Shown piece by piece: positions 6,886-11,461 of a stretch of DNA of 11,461 bases. Both the position numbers and the translations under genes were made by a program. Origin of the DNA: JAJFKJ01 sp964443025 (GTDB taxonomy: Bacteria; Pseudomonadota; Gammaproteobacteria; JABCZS01); assembly GCA_964443025.1 (NCBI GenBank), contig CAYUEL010000069.1:1-11461 (forward strand), in the 5' to 3' direction. The notes below the pieces were generated by a model. That model was not told the DNA's origin and searched no databases. It was given only the letters and a program-made list of their open reading frames with translations. Each line of letters begins with the position of its first letter. Position 1 is the first letter of the stretch.

Positions 6886-8091
6886 ATGCAAAAACAACGG
6901 GTTTTATCGGGAATGCGCCCCACGGGGGAGCTTCACTTGGGTCATTACCATGGGGTACTCAAAAACTGGATTAAGCTTCAACACGAATATGACTGCACTT
7001 TCTTGGTGGCTGATTGGCACGCATTAACCACCCATTATGATGACACCGAAGGTCTGGAAGACCATGTCATGGACTATATAGTTACATGGTTGGCTGTTGG
7101 GGTTAATCCCTCCTTGGCAAATATTGGGGTTCAATCCCACATCCCTGAACATGCAATTATGCATTTATTGTTATCCATGATTACACCCTTGAGTTGGCTG
7201 GAACGTGTTCCGACTTACCGCGAGCAACAACAAAAACTGAGTGACCGGGATCTGGGAACCTATGGCTTTTTGGGATATCCCTTGTTAATGGCTTCAGATA
7301 TTTTGATCTACAAAGCCCAATTGGTGCCTGTAGGCGAAGACCAAATCCCTCATATTGAGTTTGCCAGGGAAGTTGCGCGCCGTTTTAACCATATCTATGG
7401 CAAAGACATGGGGTTTGTTGAAAAGGCTCATGCGGCCATGGCAAAGCTTGGGAAGAAGCAAATACAGGTTTATGAAGATTACTGCCGTGAATACCAAGAG
7501 AATGGTCAGCGGGAGGCGTTGGAAAAGGGACGGGCGCTGATTGAGGCGGTTTCAACCCTCAGCATGTCCGATCGTGAACGCCTGGTGGGTTATTTAGAAG
7601 GTACCGGTAAGATTATATTACCCGAGCCCCAGGTCTTATTAACCCCCGCTTCTAAGATGCCGGGTCTTGATGGCCAAAAGATGTCTAAATCGTATCACAA
7701 CACCATTCGGCTGCGTGAAGATCCAGACACGGTAGCTGAGAAGATCAAAACCATGCCAACGGATCCCGCTCGAGTTCGTCGTGTGGATCCAGGTACGCCT
7801 GAAAAGTGTCCCGTATGGGAGTTTCATAAGATTTATTCTGATAAGTCTACGCAAGACTGGGCGTATCAAGGTTGTACGACTGCGGGCATTGGCTGTTTGG
7901 ATTGTAAGAAGCCCGTTATTGAGTCAATCAACCAAGAGTTGAAACCTATTCAGAAGAAGATTGCTGAATATGAAGAAAACCCGAGTGTTGTTCGTAACAT
8001 TATTCAAGAGGGTACGGAAAATGCACGTGAAATCGCGCAAGATACCCTGGAAGAGGTACAAGAGGCTATTGGATTAATGAGCGAAATATAG
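6886..8091 (+). CDS. trpS: Tryptophan--tRNA ligase
   Basis: TrpRS is a class I synthetase charging tRNA-Trp. The 401-residue protein shows the HIGH-type signature as TGELHLGHYHG (HLGH at 17-20) and the KMSKS loop at 265-269. Other family blocks are LVADWHALTTHY, MLLSMITPLSWLERVPTYREQQ, GYPLLMASDILIYKAQLVPVGEDQ and the C-terminal CTTAGIGCLDCKK. It is about 65 residues longer than E. coli TrpRS, owing to an insertion (about 185-245) between the Rossmann fold and KMSKS. This matches the longer proteobacterial type. GAGGA at 6876-6880 supports the ATG at 6886. It is the first gene of trpS-scpA-scpB. G/C-rich codons appear more frequent here than in scpA/scpB or lolA, particularly in the first third, hinting at a different history. 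Confidence 0.97.
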   Translation: MQKQRVLSGMRPTGELHLGHYHGVLKNWIKLQHEYDCTFLVADWHALTTHYDDTEGLEDHVMDYIVTWLAVGVNPSLANIGVQSHIPEHAIMHLLLSMITPLSWLERVPTYREQQQKLSDRDLGTYGFLGYPLLMASDILIYKAQLVPVGEDQIPHIEFAREVARRFNHIYGKDMGFVEKAHAAMAKLGKKQIQVYEDYCREYQENGQREALEKGRALIEAVSTLSMSDRERLVGYLEGTGKIILPEPQVLLTPASKMPGLDGQKMSKSYHNTIRLREDPDTVAEKIKTMPTDPARVRRVDPGTPEKCPVWEFHKIYSDKSTQDWAYQGCTTAGIGCLDCKKPVIESINQELKPIQKKIAEYEENPSVVRNIIQEGTENAREIAQDTLEEVQEAIGLMSEI

Positions 8092-8100
8092 GTTATATCC

Positions 8101-8109
8101 TGCTATAAT
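8101..8109 (+). promoter_or_regulatory. Extended -10 promoter in front of scpA
   Basis: TGCTATAAT matches TGnTATAAT exactly and is followed by six bases (AACGCG) and the ATG of scpA at 8116. The start codon would be at or next to the transcript 5' end. The box lies in the 24-bp gap after trpS, so scpA-scpB may be transcribed independently of trpS. No Shine-Dalgarno or convincing -35 box is visible. Confidence 0.6.
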
Positions 8110-8115
8110 AACGCG

Positions 8116-8940
8116 ATGACAACATTACTCGATAACACAGCACTTGAAGCAGAAGACCTAGTCGATTTCCAGGTGATAGTCAGGGGGAAACCTCTGTGCG
8201 AACTGCCCAAAGATCTTTACATTCCGCCTGATGCGCTGGAAGTATTTCTCGATACTTTTCAAGGCCCGCTCGATTTATTGTTGTACTTGATTCGTAAACA
8301 TAACATTGATATTTTAGATATTCCCATTGCTGAAATTACGCTGCAATACGTTGCATATGTTGAAATGATGAAAGACTTGCATCTTGAATTGGCGGCGGAA
8401 TATCTTGTGATGGCAGCCACATTAGCTGAAATTAAATCACGCATGTTATTACCTCGTTCGCAAGAAGAAGGCGAAGAAGATGAACTGGATCCGCGCGCTG
8501 AATTAGTACGTCGTTTGCAATTGTATGAGCAATTCAAACAAGCCGCCGAAGAGTTAGATGATTTACCGCGCGTTGGACGTGATACGTTTGATGTTGTTTC
8601 ACAAATACCTGATTGGGAAAAGCAAAAACCATTGCCTCAAGTGGATTTGCAAGAAATGTTGATTGCATTGAGTCTTGCATTGAAACGTGCTGATGCGATG
8701 GAATCTCATTTAATTCAACGTGAAGAATTAACAGTACGCGAAGCGATGGCGTATATTCTTAATGCAGTTAAAGCAAACGAGTTCACTGATTTTTCCCGAT
8801 TATTTCGACCCGAAACAGGTCGAGCTGGCGTAATTGTTACTTTTTTAGCATTGCTTGAATTGTTACGAGAAAGCATGATTGAACTTGTTCAAGCAGAACC
8901 TTTTGCCCCCATCCATGTGAGAGCGATTAGTGATGAGTAA
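8116..8940 (+). CDS. scpA: Segregation and condensation protein A
   Basis: ScpA is the kleisin subunit that bridges the SMC heads and binds ScpB in the bacterial condensin that compacts and segregates chromosomes. The 274-residue protein has an N-terminal extension of about 47 residues, then the family hallmark from residue 48, FQGPLDLLLYLIRKHNIDILD. Next come the helix ELAAEYLVMAATLAEIKSRMLLP and an acidic stretch (EEGEEDELDPR). A C-terminal winged helix (about 225-274) includes SRLFRPETGRAGVIVTFLAL. The start is the ATG at 8116, with no Shine-Dalgarno but a -10 box six bases upstream. The gene overlaps scpB by 8 bp (ATGAGTAA). Finding ScpAB implies an SMC or MksB partner elsewhere. Confidence 0.95.
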   Translation: MTTLLDNTALEAEDLVDFQVIVRGKPLCELPKDLYIPPDALEVFLDTFQGPLDLLLYLIRKHNIDILDIPIAEITLQYVAYVEMMKDLHLELAAEYLVMAATLAEIKSRMLLPRSQEEGEEDELDPRAELVRRLQLYEQFKQAAEELDDLPRVGRDTFDVVSQIPDWEKQKPLPQVDLQEMLIALSLALKRADAMESHLIQREELTVREAMAYILNAVKANEFTDFSRLFRPETGRAGVIVTFLALLELLRESMIELVQAEPFAPIHVRAISDE

Positions 8941-9583
8941 AGACATTCCATTATATAACATTATTGAAGGTGCATTATTTGCAGCAGGTAAACCCTTAAA
9001 CGTTAAGCAACTGGGTGAACTTTTTGAAGAATCTGATCGCCCTGATCCCAAAGCCATACAAGAAGTGTTGAAACAATTGGAACTCGATTATTCAACACGT
9101 GGTGTACAATGCGTAAAACTTGCAACCGGATATACGTTTCGTGTGCATGAAGATTTAAGTGCATGGGTGATGAGACTTTGGGATGAAAAACCTGCACGTT
9201 ATTCCCGTGCTTTTTTAGAAACATTGGCGATCATTGCGTACCGTCAACCGATCACACGCGGTGAAATTGAATCGATTCGTGGTGTTACTGTTAATACACA
9301 AATCATTAAAATATTGCAAGAACGCAATTGGATTCGCAGTGTTGGACATAAAGATGTTCCAGGGAAACCTGAGTTATTAGCCACTACCAAAGACTTCTTA
9401 GATTATTTCAATTTATCTAATTTAGAAGATCTACCGCCTTTATCTGAAATTAAAGATCTCGATGAGATCGCCGCACAACTCGATCAACAAATGCAAACTG
9501 AGATTGCATTGATTGCACCGAATGGTGATGAGCTGAGTTCTGAATCAGAACCGCGAACATTAGTGAGCGGATGTGACGGGTGA
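8933..9583 (+). CDS. scpB: Segregation and condensation protein B (C-terminal end formed by a repeat)
   Basis: ScpB dimers bind the ScpA kleisin and modulate SMC ATPase. Taken from ATG 8933, which overlaps the scpA stop, the protein is 216 residues; a GTG one codon earlier is less likely. It has two winged-helix domains. The second contains the strongly conserved RYSRAFLETLAIIAYRQPIT, then RGEIESIRGV, VGHKDVPGKPELLATTKDF and the closing LEDLPPLSEI (ending near residue 178). An acidic, variable tail follows. The last 12 residues (205-216, SEPRTLVSGCDG) are encoded by the first REP-like copy and its flank, with the TGA eight bases after the repeat. The original end of the gene has therefore probably been replaced or extended. 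The expected neighbour rluB does not follow. Confidence 0.95.
   Translation: MSKDIPLYNIIEGALFAAGKPLNVKQLGELFEESDRPDPKAIQEVLKQLELDYSTRGVQCVKLATGYTFRVHEDLSAWVMRLWDEKPARYSRAFLETLAIIAYRQPITRGEIESIRGVTVNTQIIKILQERNWIRSVGHKDVPGKPELLATTKDFLDYFNLSNLEDLPPLSEIKDLDEIAAQLDQQMQTEIALIAPNGDELSSESEPRTLVSGCDG
9545..9573 (+). repeat. REP-like repeat, copy A (inside scpB)
   Basis: This 29-bp unit has left arm TCAGAACCGCGAAC and right arm AGTGAGCGGATG with ATT between. It shares both arms with copy C and, inverted, the outer parts with copy B. It is translated as the final scpB codons. With copy B it can form a hairpin: 11 bp outer stem, an internal mismatch, 9 bp inner stem and a loop of about 18 bases. This might also end transcription, though there is no T-run. 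Confidence 0.8.
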
Positions 9584-9593
9584 TGATTTTCTA

Positions 9594-9621
9594 CATCCGC
9601 TTGCTGCGCGCGCGGTTCTGA
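9594..9621 (-). repeat. REP-like repeat, copy B (inverted)
   Basis: The reverse complement starts TCAGAACCGCG and ends AGCGGATG. It matches copy C exactly in the first 11 and last 8 bases and differs in the 9-base middle, which is an alternating GC-rich run. It sits head-to-head with copy A and tail-to-tail with copy C. Confidence 0.8.
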
Positions 9622-9648
9622 CGGCAGGATAGTGCGTTGAATCTTCCA

Positions 9649-9676
9649 TCAGAACCGCGAACGAAGTGAGCGGATG
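9649..9676 (+). repeat. REP-like repeat, copy C
   Basis: This 28-bp unit is TCAGAACCGCGAAC, GA, AGTGAGCGGATG. It differs from copy A only in the three bases between the arms, which are reduced to two. The A-B-C set fills most of the 124-bp gap between scpB and the convergent ATPase gene and resembles a BIME (mosaic of alternating REP units). Confidence 0.82.
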
Positions 9677-9707
9677 CGCTGAGTAATAACAACTCTCAAT
9701 TGCTCGG

Positions 9708-10883
9708 TTATGTAATACGATCGAGATTATCAAGTTCGTTGAAATTTTGGATAACCACTTTTTCTTTTGCGCTTATTTTATCGAATAGTTGCTGCTGCTT
9801 TTCATTCAACGTTTTATCGTATTTAACCTCAATTAAACTTTCTTTTTCTGTTATGAAATCTAATTCAACGCCATCTTCATAGACATAGGATGGTTTAAGG
9901 TGTTTAATTTTTAAATAGACAATGTTTTCAAATATTGCACCTTTATCCCTAAAGCCGGTAAATAAATTTTTAATGCCGATGTCTGCGGCGTAAATCTTTT
10001 TAGAAGACAAAACCGTTTCATTAGTTTTCCCATAACGCGGAACCAAATAAATAAGATAGGCTTCTTCAAACATGTATAAATAACGGCTTGCGGTATCAGG
10101 AGAGATTTTTAAAATGTTGGCAAGTTTGTTAATGCTCACTTGTTTTCCAGCTCTTTCCATCAATAACTTGAAAAAATCTTTTATCAACGCGGGGTTTCGT
10201 ATACCATGCGCTGCAACAATGTCTTTGTATAAAATATCTTCAACCAGTGATGTTAAATAATCACGATTGCCATTTAATACATATTCAGGCATGCCGCCTA
10301 TTTGCATGTATTCTTCAAAATAGCTTTTAATAATTTGTTTATCACTCTTTTTAATTGTAATATTTTTAAATAGTAAATATTCAGAAAAATCGAGCGGAAG
10401 CACTTCGATAACCCGTTCTCGTCCAGTTAAGAAACCTCGTGTATCTTTAAGCGCTGAACTGCTAGAAGAAGAGGCAAAAATCTTACTATGACCTTGATCA
10501 TAAAGATTTTTCAATTGAATTCTAAAATCTTCTTTGTAAGTGATTTCATCCAGGAATAAATAAACTTTTGTTTGATTGGAAATTCGATGAATTCCTCGAT
10601 AATCTTGAATGATATCGAGAATGTTTTTTTCACGCAAAAGATAATCATCCAAACTGATGTAGAATATGTGCTTTGGATTTACGCCGCTTTCAAGCAACGA
10701 TTTTATTTGTAACTTTAATTGCGTTGTTTTGCCGACGCGGCGCAGGCCGGTTAAAAATACAACCGATTTGTCTTGTACAAGAGGGGTTAAAAGGGTTTCA
10801 AGCCTGGGTCTTATGATAGTCTTTGGAAAGACATATCCATCTTCCCACCAGGGGTTGTATTGGTAAAAAACGGACTCTGACAT
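9708..10883 (-). CDS. AAA ATPase with DUF4143 (PD-(D/E)XK-like) C-terminal domain
   Basis: This 391-residue cytoplasmic protein belongs to the AAA_14/DUF4143 ATPase family, common in bacterial accessory regions and of unproven function. Walker A is GLRRVGKTT (46-54, K52) and Walker B is VYLFLDEI (D112/E113). The family's GSSS-type sensor region appears as KIFASSSSSSALK, with six serines in a row, followed by LTGRERVIEVLPLDFSEYLL and YMQIGGMPEYV. A winged-helix segment, VSINKLANILKISPDTASRYL, leads to the DUF4143 part, with GAIFEN (E319), ELDF (D342) and EVK (E352, K354) keeping a complete nuclease-like residue set. The ATG at 10883 is chosen over longer upstream frames because a TAGGTG Shine-Dalgarno precedes it and the upstream extension is encoded by the promoter palindromes. 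It is visibly more AT-rich than the core genes, consistent with acquisition. It converges on scpB. Confidence 0.88.
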   Translation of the reverse strand: MSESVFYQYNPWWEDGYVFPKTIIRPRLETLLTPLVQDKSVVFLTGLRRVGKTTQLKLQIKSLLESGVNPKHIFYISLDDYLLREKNILDIIQDYRGIHRISNQTKVYLFLDEITYKEDFRIQLKNLYDQGHSKIFASSSSSSALKDTRGFLTGRERVIEVLPLDFSEYLLFKNITIKKSDKQIIKSYFEEYMQIGGMPEYVLNGNRDYLTSLVEDILYKDIVAAHGIRNPALIKDFFKLLMERAGKQVSINKLANILKISPDTASRYLYMFEEAYLIYLVPRYGKTNETVLSSKKIYAADIGIKNLFTGFRDKGAIFENIVYLKIKHLKPSYVYEDGVELDFITEKESLIEVKYDKTLNEKQQQLFDKISAKEKVVIQNFNELDNLDRIT

Positions 10884-10889
10884 AATACA

Positions 10890-10912
10890 CCTATTCGATA
10901 CTATCGTATAAT
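10890..10912. promoter_or_regulatory. Operator-like palindrome P1 at the ATPase promoter
   Basis: The right arm TATCGTATAAT (10902-10912) is identical to the corresponding arm of P2, while the left arm (10890-10900) matches its complement at 8 of 11 positions, including CGATA. The centre is 10901, 33 bp from the P2 centre. It covers the expected transcription start and -10 edge of the ATPase gene, so a bound protein would block it. Confidence 0.6.
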
Positions 10913-10919
10913 TATAGCA
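10911..10919 (-). promoter_or_regulatory. Extended -10 promoter of the ATPase gene
   Basis: On the minus strand TGCTATAAT matches TGnTATAAT exactly. Transcription would start about 21 bases before the ATG at 10883, leaving room for the TAGGTG ribosome binding sequence. The box lies between and partly within the two palindromes. Confidence 0.6.
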
Positions 10920-10920
10920 C

Positions 10921-10947
10921 ATATTATACGATAATATCGTATAATAT
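10921..10947. promoter_or_regulatory. Operator-like perfect palindrome P2
   Basis: This is a perfect 12-bp inverted repeat, ATATTATACGAT (10921-10932) and ATCGTATAATAT (10936-10947), with a 3-base centre. It sits just upstream of the ATPase -10 box. It also contains a plus-strand TATAAT (10940-10945) that could drive the rightward gene. A second, imperfect copy is P1. Confidence 0.65.
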
Positions 10948-10992
10948 AAAAACCCATTAAAATTCAATAGGTTGCCTTGCAACATTTTGTTA

Positions 10993-11021
10993 TTGCATTC
11001 TAATTAAATATTTATTAATAT
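10993..11021 (+). promoter_or_regulatory. Possible promoter for the rightward gene
   Basis: TTGCAT (10993-10998) and TAATAT (11016-11021) are separated by 17 bases. Each matches its consensus only partly (3 of 6 and 4 of 6). The predicted start would leave a leader of about 20 bases that includes the GGAG ribosome binding site. The plus-strand TATAAT inside P2 is an alternative. Confidence 0.25.
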
Positions 11022-11047
11022 GACTTATTCCCTGAAGGAGAGCTAAT

Positions 11048-11461
11048 ATGCCACTTGTAGAATTGTCAGAACTCAACGAAACACCGCAGGTAAAAAAATT
11101 TAACGACATTCTTATTACCCAAAAGCTCCAAACTAGCATTTCTATTAAGCTCTTGGTTCTTAATAAAACTCCCGGAAATGAAAAGCTTCTCAAATTTCTT
11201 CAGGTGCAAGAGGTTATTCGGGGTTTTGAATTCAATAGTTCAGAGCACTGCTACAAATTGAAAGATAATCTATGTGATCTAGATGCTCTGGACGGAACGA
11301 TAGAGTTATTTAAATTTTTATTAAAAGAAAGTCCGCTGGAAATAGAAAATGCGATAAAGGACATCAAAAGCCCTGAGTCAAAGCTCGTTCGTAATAATGT
11401 GGCTACTGCTACAACAAAAAAGGAAATATATGGGTATGGCAATCCTTCATTATCTAGCAAG
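11048..11461 (+). CDS. Hypothetical protein, N-terminal part (open at window edge)
   Basis: From the ATG at 11048 the frame stays open for 138 codons to the window end without a stop. It is preceded by a good ribosome binding sequence (GAAGGAGAG, ending six bases before the ATG). The protein begins MPLVELSELNETPQVKKFND and is mixed in charge, with Lys, Leu, Asn and Glu prominent. No signal peptide or membrane segment is visible, and residues about 75-115 look helical (LCDLDALDGTIELFKFLLKE). I recognise no domain. The gene is divergent from the ATPase gene across a 164-bp spacer holding the two palindromes, so the pair may share regulation. Given a likely Dot/Icm-bearing host, an effector is one possibility, but the secretion-signal C-terminus is out of view. 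Confidence 0.7.
   Translation, partial: MPLVELSELNETPQVKKFNDILITQKLQTSISIKLLVLNKTPGNEKLLKFLQVQEVIRGFEFNSSEHCYKLKDNLCDLDALDGTIELFKFLLKESPLEIENAIKDIKSPESKLVRNNVATATTKKEIYGYGNPSLSSK

Noticed and set aside
9545..9676. CRISPR array
   Set aside because: The three repeats alternate in orientation, have variable middles and short irregular gaps, and no cas gene is present.
10971..10983. Small hairpin GTTGC-CTT-GCAAC as a terminator or regulatory element
   Set aside because: The stem is only 5 bp and is followed by a short mixed A/T run; this is expected by chance in AT-rich spacer DNA.
10884..10985. N-terminal extension of the ATPase up to 10985
   Set aside because: The extra residues would be encoded by the promoter palindromes and -10 box, and a better ribosome binding site precedes the ATG at 10883.
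10990..11460. Two leftward open frames (10990-11193 and 11251-11460)
   Set aside because: They are antisense to the rightward frame from 11048, which has a strong ribosome binding site and stays open for 138 codons; the leftward products look like shadow translations.

Overview
The window looks like a moderately AT-rich gammaproteobacterial chromosome, most likely of the order Legionellales (Coxiella/Legionella relatives). The reasons are the gammaproteobacterial gene blocks trxB / ftsK-lolA-serS / ispZ-bolA / trpS-scpA-scpB, a small membrane protein resembling IcmD/DotP of the Dot/Icm type IVB secretion system, and a palindromic element containing the GAAGCAATCCA core that I recall from intergenic repeats of Legionella- and Rickettsia-like genomes. 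The assignment comes from reading the sequence alone; no database search was run.

Layout. 1-1290 (minus): the start of trxB, preceded 12 bp upstream by a gene for a secreted protein with two His-motif repeats. The beginning of that gene carries an in-frame 81-bp palindromic element. 1364-5613 (plus): ftsK, lolA and serS, tightly packed; rarA, commonly found between lolA and serS, is absent. 5597-6825 (minus): an ispZ/yciB-bolA-icmD-like operon with overlapping start and stop codons, convergent with serS. 6886-9583 (plus): trpS, scpA and scpB. 9545-9676: three copies of a REP-like repeat, the first forming the last codons of scpB. 9708-10883 (minus): an AT-rich accessory gene for an AAA/DUF4143 ATPase, with two near-identical palindromes over its promoter. 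11048 to the end (plus): the start of an unrecognised gene, open at the window edge.

How the genes fit together. Most are core housekeeping genes. FtsK (DNA translocation at division) and ScpA/ScpB (condensin partners) serve chromosome segregation, IspZ/YciB the envelope at division, LolA lipoprotein transport, SerRS and TrpRS tRNA charging, TrxB and BolA redox and Fe-S balance. The unusual elements sit at block edges: repeats that have entered the coding sequence of two genes, an apparent Dot/Icm component outside a visible dot/icm cluster, and a probably self-contained ATPase locus where rluB often lies. ispZ and scpA share a promoter layout (extended -10, exactly six bases, then ATG, no Shine-Dalgarno) that predicts leaderless mRNAs.
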